A DNA stretch of 64,000 bases from Pagrus major. Its lineage: Eukaryota > Chordata > Actinopteri > Spariformes > Sparidae. The stretch's first letter is position 1; the number at the start of each line of letters is the position of its first letter. This document shows, piece by piece, positions 37,020 to 50,600 of the stretch. The notes under the pieces are model-generated. The model had not been told where the DNA came from. It saw only the letters and a program-made list of their open reading frames with translations, and did not search any database. A program made the position numbers and the translations under genes. The stretch lies in NCBI RefSeq assembly GCF_040436345.1, contig NC_133219.1:20239458-20303457 (forward strand), given 5' to 3'.

Positions 37020-40000
37020 TCATACAGGAAGGAGCTCTGGAGGACTCTCTCCGTAGCAGTACTTTGCTTGAGGGTTTCGGTAGGTGTTTTCATGTTGAAC
37101 ACTCTGCATCAGAGGAAAAAAGAAAAAAATTATAAATTCAAGTATTTATTTGTTAGGACGGAAGTTTAATTTTTGCTGCTTAATAAACATATCGTGAATT
37201 TACAAAGAACACGAGTATGAATAGCGCATTTAAATGTTCATGGGAGGTTCATTTTTGAAAGTTAACTAGGTATGTAATAAAATAAAACATTAATTCAACA
37301 CTGATTTGAGAAATGTGTTAGATGCTGTTATGGAGAGCAACTGACAATAAAATCCAACTTCTGAGTTTTGAAAGCAACTGATATTGGAGAGAGTAAAGGT
37401 CAAAGAAAGTGCAGAATGAACGTCAAAATATAATCTTATCTCCAGAGAATCTGTGTATGATATAAAAGTAACATAATAATACTCATAAAGAGAACAACCC
37501 AAATGCGTCGCCTCCAATTCTTGGTTAAACGACTGCAATGAGTCATGGTGATGCATTATAGAAAGTTTCGCATATCGTCTATCTAGCATTGACAGCTGGG
37601 TGACATGACGACTTTAATTGTCCAGAAACAGGCAGGAGGTGTGGTTGGGTATCTGGGAGACAACCGTTTTGACTAATCACGCAAACAGATCAGTTTTAGA
37701 CTGATTCAGTGTTTCGAAAGTTATGAACGCAGTCTGCCACAGTGTTGATCGTTTACACTTTTACTTATCTCATAACATACTTGTGAAGAGGTCCTGCACT
37801 TGGCCAGACACAGCTCAAAATGATCCTCCACAGCAGTGAAGAGGTTCTGGAAACCTTCAGCGGCACGATTCAGGAAGCGTTCAAGCAGAGGTTGCTGAAA
37901 AAGTGTACACAGATAAGAAATTGAGCATGTGTAAAACACACAAGTGCAGATTTTAATCTGTTAAACCTGCTCTTTTTCATCTCTAATTGTCACTGCTGTA
38001 AACAAAATTCAAAATAACTATTCAACTTTGAGACATATAATATCTGTATTCTTGCATTTTAGAATATTCTTTCAAAATGTATGCATGTAGTATTACACAT
38101 GCAACGTGTGGGCAGCATTTTCTGATGACAGTTAAAACCCAAGTCCCTGAACATCCTTGATAAAACAGATTACCTTATCAGGCTGGAGGCAACAAGACAC
38201 GCAATACTCATAGATGCTACAGCAGCCATTGGCGAGGCAGCTTTTGCAAATGTACTGTCGGCTGCTGGGAGCATTCACATTACAGCAGCCGTTAACCAGC
38301 AGGTCTTTTCTCTCGCAGACATAGCCTGTAAAACATTAACACAGATAAGAATAAACACTGATTAAAGGCACCAAAACATGCCCATGGAGCTGTTGTGTTA
38401 TCATCACTGTATGGTGGTGAGTAACGGCTGCATTACTCACCAAGTTCGTCTGTGAGCAGTGTCTTGCCCTGGATGGAGTTTCTGCACTGAGTGATCTGTC
38501 GGCTGCTGTTTCCCAGGTTGAAACGGACTTTCCAGGGGATGCGATGATCTGAATCTCTAACCTCTAAGAGTGTGCGGTCCCGTATGGTCCGCTCCTCCTG
38601 CAAAGTTCATACAGTAAAAAGTAAACAGAAAATAAAATGCCATCAAAGAAAAACACAGTTTGACTAGAAATTCACAGAATCGTTTTTCCAGTGATAGTGA
38701 TGATGCGATACCCAAATATTGGTCATGGCTTCTTTATCACACTTTTATCTGATTCTAGTTTTTATTCTGTTCATAGGCTGTAATCTTTTATTTTTTTATG
38801 TGAGTCATTGATTTCGTTCTTTTGTTGCTGTGTTTTTAAGTGTTTCAATGTTATGTATTATGTGTTCTTTGCTTGCTATGAGAAGCACTTTGTAACACAA
38901 GCACTTTGTTTTGATAAGTGATACATAAATACAGATATTATTATTTGTATTATTAAAATTAAAACATAATGTACTGTACCCCATTTTCATTGTTAGAGAG
39001 GACATGTCACATATTAAACAATCAAAATGTTGCAAAGTTGTATTTTGAATTAGAGCTGAGCCACTAAGATGATTATTAATAAATAAGTAAGTGAAGACTT
39101 TTAGCCATCCATGAAAGTAAACTGAATATCTTTAGGTTTTGAATTGTTGATATGACAAAAAACAATTTAAATATGTAATTTTGGACTGGAAATTGTGGAG
39201 GCAATTTAACAAAAAACAAAAAACTTTTTTCTGAAATATATCAGCTGGGGCTCTTGGGAGGTATATCGGGTCATCCTCTCCTCTCTACATGTTGAAGTAT
39301 TCTTGTGTCCTGAAGACCCAAAATTTGTTTCCAATTGCAGTGAGCATGTGCGTGATGAGAGGCATATTGTAAAAAGCACTTTATAATTGTAGCGATTTAA
39401 CAGTTGTACCTAAGAGTTATTTTCATTATTGATTAATCTGTCTAGTGTCTGTTATTTTTTTTATCGATTCAAGTCCGACCAGTACTCGATTTCGATGCTG
39501 ATACCGATTTTAAAATATCAAATTGAACTTCCTACAGTGGATCAATAAAGGTACATCTCATCAGCAACTAAAAAATCCCAATATCAATATATAGGATGAC
39601 TATTAATGTTTTTAACAAATATTTATGACAAAGATATGTAGCAGAGGCAGGATAGCTTGATGCTTAACAAAAGACTTCATTTTCTAAAATAACATCAGTG
39701 TACTGAAACAGTGAACTTCTCCTTAATCCAAATTATTATAAATTATCCCAAGCATCTTTTTCTGCATTATTATCTCTAAAAACAAGTATTTTCATATCAG
39801 GCGACATATACGCCCATACCGATATATATGTGATGGGCCAAGTGGTCAATATTATCGGACTCTAGAATCAATTACTTGGTTAAATCATAAAATGCCAATA
39901 AACAGCTCATGGTGAACAATCAATAATGAAAACTAGCAGGAGAAAAAGAGGCGCTCTAATAATTCAGTGCACTCAGAAGTTAATATAGCAAACAGCTTCT

Positions 40001-40616
40001 TCCAGTGAGAAAATATCCCATCACAGTTCAGTTTGTTTCCACCTTTTATTAACTAGTCTCCACCAACTCCAAAGATGTTCCACAGTCATTAAATCAGAAT
40101 CTATCAGATTGAAAATAAGAAATCAAGCAGCTAATCTGCCTGGCCATTTAATGTTTTGTTCAGTTTAATACAGAGCCTTAAAATAGAGCTATAGATTTGT
40201 TTCTATACCATTACAATGAAGGTAGCTATCCCTTTAATAGCTCATGTATTAAGTAATTGAAGGCATTATTACAAGTTAATAAGCAGGGCTGCTTGAGGCA
40301 ATATTGGGTTCATATGATTTTAGCATCAGTCTGAGGTGGAGCCTTGATTTGTCGGGTGATTTCTTGTTTGAGACAAACACAGACATTCTCATCAGGTTAT
40401 TTTCTGCTGTATAAGCTGGCTTTATATCTGGCTATTCCTCTTTCCATTCTTTGCTAAGCTAGGCCACACTTCTAGAAAAATAAATTACCATATGCTTTAG
40501 CGTGGTGTGAGTTTCTGTACCTGTTTGAGTGTGCTGGTGAGAAAGTAGATGAGAGACAGTCCGAAGACTACACCCAGCACCCAGCGCTTTCTCAGTAACC
40601 GCCGTAGCACCATCAT
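37020..40616 (-). CDS. spring1: SPRING (C12orf49), SREBP-pathway Golgi membrane regulator
   Basis: Five exons on the minus strand, 40521-40616, 38441-38597, 38174-38325, 37781-37894 and 37020-37103, join in frame to 200 aa (human 205). The N-terminus [14 protein letters not shown] is followed by a single signal-anchor helix ([11 protein letters not shown]). The lumenal part has [19 protein letters not shown] and [14 protein letters not shown] cysteine-rich module follows ([24 protein letters not shown]), then [13 protein letters not shown] and [10 protein letters not shown]. The short last exon begins SVQHENTYR and ends [14 protein letters not shown] supports S1P-dependent SREBP activation through S1P and SCAP trafficking. 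ATG 40616 gives MMVLRR; a further upstream ATG at 40621 is out of frame and stops at once. Confidence 0.96.
39050..39960. repeat. Eroded hAT-MITE fragments with a nested insertion, spring1 intron 1
   Basis: AAGTAAACTGAATATCTTTA near 39110 and GAGTTATTTTCATTATTGAT near 39415 are recognisable pieces of the very common teleost MITE beginning 'GGCTGCAACTAACGATTATTTTC', in opposite orientations. The second piece is split: TTTTATCGATTC stops at 39470 and ATCAATTACTTGGTTAAATC resumes near 39866, with another transposon between. Confidence 0.55.
39471..39864. mobile_element. Nested short DNA transposon, same family as 759-1348
   Basis: The ends AGTCCGACCAGTACTCGAT and (reversed) AGAGTCCGATAATATTG match the TIR family of the element in the nipsnap1 intron. 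Its position inside the split MITE sequence shows that it inserted later. Confidence 0.6.
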
Positions 40617-41401
40617 AGCATGGCTTTCTGGGGGAGATGCCGGTGACAGTGTCAGTCCAAAACATCAAACCTCCACGGGCATCAATTCCCTGAATTACGT
40701 TTATGTCAAGAGTGTGTAATAATGTGTGCCAACGTGACTCAAAAACTGGAAAAAAACGAGAAAAACGAGCACTGTCAACTGACGTTAGCTAGCTTAATCT
40801 GACAGCATATGTGAGAAAACAGCCACACACGTACCAATAAGTGAGGGTGTGTTATTTTCAGAGTAAAGTCAGCCACGTTAGCTAACCCATGCTGCAGGTT
40901 TAACTCTCGCAATTGCGCAAAACGGACAATTACTATAAATATATAGTGTGGACTGAAGCTCGAAACACGTAACTACTGGGCACGAACGCTAACGGCATTT
41001 CATCCTAAAAGACTGCTTTGTTAGCCTGCTAGCTAGCTGTCGTTAGCATTAGCTTTCTGTCTTAGACAAGCTATACGCTGATACATAAAGAAGAAATAAT
41101 ATACTATGACGCAGTCTAGTGACGCAGTTTCGTCTGCTCTGAAGAAGACGATTTTGTAATGCACCGCATTACGTCTAGCGAGCAGTGACCATGATATTTA
41201 TCCAGCGACATCTGCCATCCACCGTAAGCAAAACAAATTTCCAACACGGATGTGGTTTGGCCGGAAGGAGGACGCTGATTGGCAGATAGGCGCCCACGCT
41301 GACGTCATACCGGAAGTTTTTCGAGCTGCTGCTGCTGCTGCTGCTGGACCGTCGGTGCATCTCTTGCAGCAACACCAACCTAGCTAACCCTGACAGTAAA
41401 T
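40617..41401. promoter_or_regulatory. Bidirectional spring1/rnft2 promoter region
   Basis: The two start regions face away from each other with less than 1 kb between. The region holds a perfect CRE palindrome TGACGTCA at 41300-41307, ETS-type CCGGAAGT at 41310-41317 and CCGGAAG at 41261, and an inverted CCAAT (ATTGG) near 41278, the usual content of TATA-less housekeeping promoters. A GCT trinucleotide run (about seven units) occupies 41325-41346 in the presumed rnft2 5' UTR. Confidence 0.6.
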
Positions 41402-41593
41402 ATGACAACAGCTGAAGAGCAACTCACTGAACTCATTCAGGTAAAGTCGTCTACACTGTTATGCAGCTTTCTGTCTAACGCGTTGAACGTAAACAAGGCT
41501 GAATAGCTGAAGAAACAGGGTGTAAGCCGGGCTGTCTGTCAGTCATACACTGTTGATGTTGATTTGCATCTGCAGGGCCGGGCCATGTGGTGA
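41402..41593 (+). promoter_or_regulatory. rnft2: rnft2 upstream ORF across a 5' UTR intron
   Basis: The presumed leader exon ends at 41440 (CAG, then GTAAAG) and the next exon starts at 41576. Joined, they carry an 18-codon frame MTTAEEQLTELIQGRAMW that stops at TGA 41591, 14 nt before the main ATG. A second upstream ATG at 41593 is out of frame and overlaps the main start. Such frames usually lower translation of the main product. Confidence 0.45.
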
Positions 41594-41606
41594 TGAGCGG
41601 TATGCC

Positions 41607-44600
41607 ATGCAGAGGAGACACAGCAGCAACACGGATGGCATGCCCTCTGAAAGGTGGGAAGAAAAGCTCTTGGAAGCTTCACAGCTGCTGTTTAAAACCC
41701 CTTTTGTCTATATACAAGCCAAATGTAACGTTTCAGCATGGCCCAGACTGTCTACAGACAGTCTGGGGCTGTTTTTCATGGATGTGGTAATGCCCTGCAG
41801 CTGATTTGGTCTCGAAGTGCTCCCAACACAAAACCTAAGGGGAAAAGTCAAACCTTATTATTTAACCTGCTACGCTGCAGCAGGTTGTCTTAAAAGGTAA
41901 ATCTGTGTCCACCGTCTCACTGCAATAATCAAATGTTTGCCTGGAGCCAAAGCAATGTTTAAATGGATTATTAATTCGCCTTCCATTCCCATACACACCC
42001 ACATATGACAACACAACACAAAATATGATATATTAAAAGAATATGCAATATATGGTATGAAGAATGAAGCATAGCCACCTTCCTGGCTTTCTTTTTCCCC
42101 ACACAGGAGTCGAAGCCAAACTCTTGGATCAGAGAGCAGCCTGGATGAGGGTGGTGTGTTTGACTGCCTGAAACCCGACTCACCCGCTTCACCCCAGCAG
42201 ATCTTCTCCGGCCTCGTGGGTGTTCCCTCCAGCTCTGTCTCCTCTGCCCAATTCCAGGCAGCTGGATTAGTCCTGGGCTCTCCCCCTGAAGTTTTTATCC
42301 AGATGACTGCATCGTCCAGAGAAGAAGGTGGCCCCCACCGCACAGAGGGTGGACCTTTTCTCCCTCGGCCGCCCCAGCACCACCATCACCACCACCACCA
42401 CCTTCACCACCACCATCCCCTGCAGCACAGGACCTCCTCTCTGCTCCAGCAGGCGACCACGGCAGCGGCCTCTGAGAGGCACAGCTCCAGGGAGGAGGCC
42501 CAGGAAGACCCATCCACCCCGGCCCCTGCACTGTCTGAGCTGAAGGCAGTAGTCACGTGGCTACAGAGGGGCTTCCCCTTCATCCTCATTCTGCTGGCTA
42601 AAGTCTGCTTTCAGCATAAGCTGGGTACATGAGCTTATTAAGTAATGGTGTTTAACATGTCATACAACATAGAATCATGAGCAGCATATGTTCCGTTTTA
42701 TTGATGGTTTTGCACCTTCTCTCCTGCAGGTATTGCTGTGTGTGTGGGCATGGCCAGCACATTCGCCTACGCCAATTCCACGTTTAGGCACCAAGTGTCA
42801 TTACGGGTAAACAACTAATGTATATTAACTTCCAAGCTGGAACAGGTTTTTGGACAACAAGAGAGCCCTATGACACAGAGAGATAATATATATCAGGCTG
42901 TGGATACACAGATGATACTAGTTAATAGGATGAATTAATTGTTGGTTTCATAGGAGTTGTAGTCTATTAGAAAAATATACGGTATCACCAGCCTCATCCT
43001 TTTTAAGTTATTGACATGTTTAAAAAACAACCACAGTAACAAAACATCTATTTTGGAAAAAAAAAAATTATAGTAAACAAAGGATTATATTATATATATT
43101 CTTTCGCTTGGTGCTCCGTTTATTTCGAAACACTGTCAAATTGAGGATTGTGTTCGAGGATTTAAAAAATGTTAAGGTAATGACATGGTCAAATATGACA
43201 ATAAACATTCAAAGAGGTAAAGAAAATGTAAGGAAATGTATTGTAATGTCTGTGTGTCTCTTTTATGTCACCAGGAGGAGCGTTCTGTATTTGTTGCTCT
43301 GTGGATCGTCATGTTCCTTGCAGGGAATATAGTGTATATCTACTACACATTTAGTAACGAGGAGCTGCACAACAGGTAGGGTACCAGCAGGTATTTAAAT
43401 ATAAGCTGTGTGTTTCTTTGGCTGCCATCTTATGTTTTGGATTTGCTTTATAGTTTTAATTTTTTTCATTCATTTTGTGTTCAAGCCATTTTATTTTTAC
43501 CTCCATTTCCTAGGGATTGTTCCTGTTCTTGTCTGATCTTGTCCTGTGAGTATTTCATGTTTTTTTGTTACTATTATTTTGTTTCTTACATTATGTTAAA
43601 CATTTGCCTTGATGTTGCTTGTCACTCTACCAACCCGAGTGAAGACGCCAGACCTCCCTGTGACAACTCATTTTGTTTTTTGTTTTTTTCCTTTTTCTTC
43701 TAGTCTCATATTTGCCAAGCCAAACCTCAACAGCTTTGACTTTTTTGATCTGATCTGGGCGGTGGGCATCACTGACTTTGTCCTCAAGTACTTCACCATC
43801 GGCTTGAAATGCTTCATCCTCTTTTTGCCCAAAATAATCCTGGCCTTCAAATCCAGGGTAAGAAACCCACTTTTAATTACTCTGACCCTTATTACATCTG
43901 CAGAAAATATGACTTTTATTGATTAATTTGACATATTTTCATGGGACACACAGGTTACGCTATACCAATATATTATAACTATAACCTATATCCATACATT
44001 TTATCCTTGATTATATGAAGGGCTGAAATGGTTGATCAAGTAGTCATTAGTTTGTTTTTTGTATTTTATTAATCAATTTATATCATAAACCCAAAAAGGA
44101 AAAAAACAAAAAAAATGTATCCTCTGCGTTATCTATTTTATATCATTGTAAACTGAACTTCTGTGGGTTTTGGACAGTTGTAGTTCACAACTGGACAATA
44201 CACAGCTGATTTTATGGAGATTTTAAACTCAAGGATTAAACAACTTTAATAATAGTAATTATATTAATTGATAAAATAATTGTTGTGTGTTTGTCATTGT
44301 TATTATGTGCATTTGATTGTTTGCCCAAACTGCAATATATCCTTGCAGCGTTTTGCCCAACCAGTTCATGTATGTTTGTACATTTGATCAGCTGAAAACA
44401 AAAATCAAAAAACAAAAACAAATGACGACATAGACCAGCTTTTAATTTAGACCTAAAACCTAATAACTTAAATCAGTTGCATAATGTAATTGTAACTCAT
44501 GAAGAGGTGAATTTCGATGCCAAAATTGGGGAGAAGAAAACAACAACAATAATCTTTAAAGGTGCAATATGCAACTTCCTTAACAGCCTATAAACAGAAA

Positions 44601-47600
44601 GAGCTCTTGATACAAGGAATAGCAGTTAGAAAGAGCTATCATGAGTTTTACATATGATTACATTATTGTTTCTAAGCATTAGAGCAAAACAAGCCTGTAT
44701 TTTGATTAATGGTGGGGTGAGCACAAAAAGATCATAGAAATCCTGCAACTCAAGAATGTAGGACTATATAACAAAAACTGTTACCAGAAAATGTTATATA
44801 GTGCACCTTTAATTATTAAAGAAATTCTTATATCAAACACGTGTCATAAAGATATGTGTCATAAAGATGGCAGGACATTTTACAGTTTAACACTTAACCT
44901 TATTTAACTTCACTGGGAAATTAATAATTATAAATTACCCCAAGCATCATTTTCTGCATTATGTTCTGTAAAAGAAAAAAATAAATCATATCGGCGATAT
45001 CAGACAGTTTCTGATAACCTGTCATTGAGTCACAGGAAATTCACAGTCAAAGTTGTGAAACTTGGTTGATGATTTAAATAAAAAAAAATTAAAAAACATT
45101 GCTGAACTATGATGAAATACTCCACTGAGTGAAGAAACTGCTGAAGGGTCACAGTGTGAAACTGTTTTGTATTCATAAGGTTTTAAATGGTACTCCTTAG
45201 GTGAGCTTGTGCATGTGGGTGTCTGCGTGCGTGGTTAGTCTGGCCCGAGGCAACGGAATATGACTGCAGACACACTCACACACACAAACACAGATATAGA
45301 CTTTGATTTCCATACAGGTGCCGCTCGTATTCCTGGTGTGTGTGTGTGTTTGTGTGTTGGATGGCAGGAGGAGGAGGAGGAGAGGGTTTACAAAGTATTA
45401 GGATTAAATTTTCCACTGATAAACAGACCTGCAGGCCTATCAGAACCACGGCAGCCAGCAACTGAGCTCATTCGCCCTCGAGGGGGTTTGCACGGGTGAG
45501 GTCATCCCTCCCTGGAGCTGGACCATTACCTGTAGCCTCCGCTCATACACACATACACACACACACACACACACACAGATATACTACACACAGATGCAGA
45601 ATTTGACAGCTTTGATGGGACACATGTTGAGTCTTAGGGAATCCTTGATTCTATCATCACATTTACTAGTTCATCGGGCCCAAACGGTGTTCTTTATTCT
45701 GAACTCCATGAAGTCACATGATCAGCATGTGTGGTTCATTACTGCATCCGACCATGGATACACTAATGATCCTACATAATCACTGCCATCAGCGCGAGTC
45801 TGCACCAGTGATGCACGCATACAGAAGTTCCATGACGGCTTTGTTTAAAAGTCTCAAGGGCTCATATCTACTGCTAATGTATGGATCCTTTTAATTGTGT
45901 AACATGACGTGTTTTTGTGTATAAAGTATTTTCATTGTTGTTGTGCAAGAGGTTCTTTTGTCAGAGAGTCTTTTGGCACATGCAGTCTTCCTAATATTGA
46001 TCTTTAGTTTATTTTTTGCTCTGTTGGTGTTGCTCCACATGTCTGTTCTGTTGGCTTTGAGCAAGATTTAATGTTGAAGACTTCCTCCAGCTGAGGAAAA
46101 TGTTCAACAGCAGCATGAGTCGCATGTAAAGATTTTTTTTTTAAATAACTGAATATTTTTGATTAACTCAATAATTGTTTCTAAAATGTCATAAAAGAGT
46201 GAAAAAATACATTCACAAGCTCTGACATTTCAAGATGACACCTTAAGTCTGTTTGTTAAACCCAAATGAATTACATTTACAACAGTGTAAAACAGAGAAA
46301 GGGAACAAATCATGGAACCAGTGAATGTGTGGCATCTTTGCATGCTGAATCACTGAATTGTATCAACAGTTAAAGCAACATTATGTAATCATTATCTGTC
46401 TCCTTTTCCCTTTCCAGGTTTATATTGCTGAGTGTGTTCTGTGTAGAATAAGGTGCTCTTATGTTTCCTTTTGTTAAAACTAAAGCCAAATAAGATATCT
46501 TTGAAATAATCGATTAGCTGATTAAAGCCTTGCAGCTCTACAGGCGGGTGACACCATTCACATCCTGCTGTTGGTTCCACTGATCAATAATTGGTGGCAG
46601 TAAAGCAGCAAAAAATGTAGAAGTGCCCTAAGAAAGGCAGTGAAGAAGAAGACTTTCACCCAGCCAACAATACCGTGATTAAGATCTTTAAAAAAATCAG
46701 CAAACATTTTATGAGGAAGGAAAATGCACTCAACACGAGGCCTCACGCATGCATACAGTGTGTTTTGATATGAAACAGTGAATGTGAAGATAACTTACTC
46801 ATTTCTGAATAAATAAATATAGATGTAATGATAATTACAGATTAAAATGTACAGTTATGTATGTATGTGTGCGGTTGTGGAGTGGATAAAGAGATTGAAG
46901 CGAGTGATGAAACCAAGCAGGAAACAACTCAAACAAGGCCTGCAGTGGAGCTCACTCAAACTCTTTGGCTTCTGTCCAAACTTTAGATTTGACAGTTTTT
47001 GCGTGGGCGTGATGGGCACTGTGGGATACGAGGCTGAAGGGACAATAAGGAAGATGAATTAGCCACTGGCAGAGGTCTTCCTCCCCTACCAACCTGGCTG
47101 CTTGTGGCTCTTTGCTCACAGTCATCAATCTTTGTCAGATAACATCCAGGAAGTCATTATGCAAGCTGGGATGCCACAGGGGCCATCGGGGAATCAAGTC
47201 TGCCTCCATTCTGGTTGCCTCTGTTCTTAACCGTCCCCAGTTCACTTAACACACTTTGTGGCAGTGAGGACTTAGGCAGAAGTTCATTTCTGTGATTTTT
47301 TTAGGAGAAGGGAGGTCCATTTAAAGGCAGCTATCAAGCCCCCGTAGGGTTGGGTTTAATGTGGGCACTGGGTAGCAGGTGGAAAGAGCCGCTGCCAGTT
47401 TCCCTTGCAGTGTGGGGAAATTGCCTGTACTGCTGTGAAACTGCGGAGCTCTGGACAGCAGCCATGTTTGGGCTGGAGGCATGCTGTTTTAAGCTTTTAA
47501 TACCGCACTGCTCTTCACTAGATAGAAGAGTGCCCCGAAGCTGTTGATCTCTTTCTGCTTTTTGGACAGTTTGTGAGAGGATCAAAGAAAGAATACATAT

Positions 47601-50600
47601 TGTCGCAATTCAGTGTTTTTCATTCGGTTAAAACTTGGGCTAAGACTGCTGAAGTCCCTTTTTCTTTAGTTGTTTTGTCTTTAAAAAACACTGTCATTCT
47701 AAAAAACACAATATTAAGTGGGCACATTCACGGTCACAGTCACCGTCACCTAGTTATGGACACAAAGTTTCAGTGACTCATTTAAAAAGGGCTCCTCACC
47801 TATTATAGTTTGTAATGCTGTGTTTTTCCAGGGCAAGTTCTACCTGCTGATCGAGGAGCTGAGCCAGCTGTTTCGGGCCCTGGTGCCCATCCAGCTGTGG
47901 TACAAGTACATCATGGGAGAAGACCCCTCCAACAGTTACTTCCTGGGAGCCACACTCATCATCATCTACAGCCTTTGCAAGGTAACCAGGGCTGTATATA
48001 ATAACCTAGATCATGATATTGTTGCCAGTAGAGGTTTAGTGCAGGCTTCTAAAGTAGGTTTTGATGGTGGTGCTAGACAAACGGTCATGGGGCCAATCAG
48101 GTTCATACAATTACTGTAGTTTTGGGACATGAATGGTTTCAGCACGTTTCATAGCAATCCTATTTTTGAGAGATTTATGGTTTATATAATAATGTATACG
48201 AGATATTGTGTGTGTGCAGTTAACATTTCGGCACCTGGGTGGCATAGAGGAGAAGTCCATGAGTCAGTGAAATTGATTAGGGTTCACCTTCTCATGGAGC
48301 AGGAATGCATGCAGAAAGTATAATGGCAATTGTGTTAGTCATGCTAGCGGCGTGGCTATAATAATGGCAGTAACAGCCCCTTGGATACACCCTGAAAATG
48401 TTTGAGAACAGCTATTGGATGGATTCCCGTCAAAAAATTGTACAGACATTTATGGCGCCCAGAGGATGAAGCCTTATGACTTTGTTGATCCCCTGAGATT
48501 TGCTGTTGGTTTAAAACCATTCAACTATTGTATGGACTGCCATGGCATTTGGTACATGTCCCTCTCAGGATGAATTATAATGACTTTTTACAATTCATTT
48601 GTGCAATATTTTGGTTTATTATCAGACAGCTTAACAACCATTCACACCTGGGCTCACCTAGCCCTAGCAACCCACATGAAGGCGGGTTAAGTCAACGACC
48701 CACAAGTGGCCCTTACAACTCTGAAACTCAGAGCTCACACGTGTCCTTAACGACTCTGTAAGGACACTCCCACACAGAGTTTAAAGCCTGCAACTCCCCT
48801 CCAGTTAGTTAGAACTGAAGAAGCCTCTTGGATGAGAGGTGAAACGTCTTCAAGAAACTGAAACACGTCCAGCTGCCTACGATACAGCACTTAGAATTAC
48901 CATGACCTGGATGACTGAGAACCTTCATCAACATGTTTATTACCAGACATTGTCAATGTTATCATGCTAACACAAATAAACTAAGATGGTGAAGATGGTT
49001 ATCATCATATCTGCTAAACATTATTACATTAGTATTGTTGGCCATGGCATTTAGCTCAAACCACCAGTGTTAAATAGGGCTTCACAGGGCTGTTACTATG
49101 GCTGTAGACTATTACTCATGTTCTTGTGCAATGTAAAAAAATGTTTCATCAGGGAAGTTTCAATTCATCTGTTGGGGATCCTGAGTATCTGCAAGGTTTA
49201 TGGAAATCCAGCTATTAGTTTTTCAGATAAGTACTGCACCCTCTCAGCCACTTTTTGTAAAGCTGTAGGAGGTGCTCAAGGAAACAAACTGAGTCAGTCA
49301 CTGAGCAGTAAATAAGATAACTTAGACTTCGGGAGAAAGCAATTTTTACAGTCATGAGTCATTTTGTGGTCAGGATATCAAATGGGAACCTGCATAATAA
49401 TAAGTGAAACTAAGTGGAACTTGAATGAAACTCTCATTGAGGCAATGGTGAATAACGTACGCAGTGAGGTTGTCACTGTCATGTGTTGTGTAGCGTGTGT
49501 TGACAATTATAGTCCAGGCTTCTTTTAATACACCAGTGATTCACCGGATGCAGTTTGTAATGTTGGACTTGTCTTAGTGGACTGAGCAATAGCTGTTGTT
49601 TGTAGAGAAAAGGTTAAACTACAGGTGTAGATAAGAAATGGTCCAATTCTTTACATTTTTGTTGATTTCTCAGAGAATAATGCATGGATCAGGTGTATTT
49701 AGGTGTGATGTATCTTTGAGTGAGTAAAATTAACCCAAATGAAATTCTGGATCTAGCTTTCTAGTTTTCTTGGGTAATTTGATTTAGGAAGGGTTTTTTT
49801 CAGGAGAATAAGGGTGTGTGTGCTACGGTGCAGTCTGGGTTTTCCAGGATCACAACATATTAGCAGTGTGACAATGTTACTGAATGCTGATGCCATTATG
49901 TGCATCAGTTTGTTGATTCACTCTAGTCACGCTGTTGTGTAACACATGGCAACAGTTGCATAACGTATAGAGATTGGGTCTTGAGAGGAAAAGCTTAGCA
50001 GTTTGGAGACTGAGACCAGGAAGCTGCAAGTGGAGGAAGTCGTAATTTTCCAGTTGTAGCTTTAACGTAAACGGAACAGAGTACACATGAATTCCTAGAC
50101 ATTTGGAATATGTTGCCACTAAAAGTGAGCTTGTGTTCTTCAGACGAAGTGCTATCTTAAAAAAATATATGCTTTATTCTATTTCTAGGGATGTCATTGT
50201 CAGTCAGTTGGTCTGTCTGTCAGTCGCTTGGAGTTGTCCACCACTTGATTGTCATAATATTTTATACCAACATTCATGGTCCCCAGAGGTTGAATCCATA
50301 CTACATAATGACCTTTCCTCTAGCACCACCATGAGGTTGACATTTGTGGTTTTGAACAAAATGTCTCAACAACGTCTGGATGGATTTCTGTGACATCTGT
50401 TACAGTTGTTCATCATGTTCCCCTCAGGATGAACTGTAATCAATCTGATGGTCCCCTGCGTTTTCACCTAGCTCAATCATTGAATCTGAAGTGTATAATA
50501 CTTATCTGAAAAACTACATTCCCATTTGCCTCAGCTGAACTGTGTGTGTAAAGCTAATTAGCAAATGCTGGCATTCTATACTAAGATGATAAACATTTAG

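Larger units (their letters stand above)
43858..47831 (+). other. rnft2 intron 6 (4 kb), repeat-bearing
   Basis: It contains the MITE at 44556-44812, CA-rich tracts near 45270-45360, the (CA)n run at 45546-45577 and hAT-MITE remains at 46140-46541. No extra coding exon is seen. Confidence 0.45.

Noticed and set aside
36858-37169. Plus-strand frames opposite the last spring1 exon
   Set aside because: The minus strand here encodes the conserved SPRING C-terminus with correct splice phase; the plus frames are shadows.
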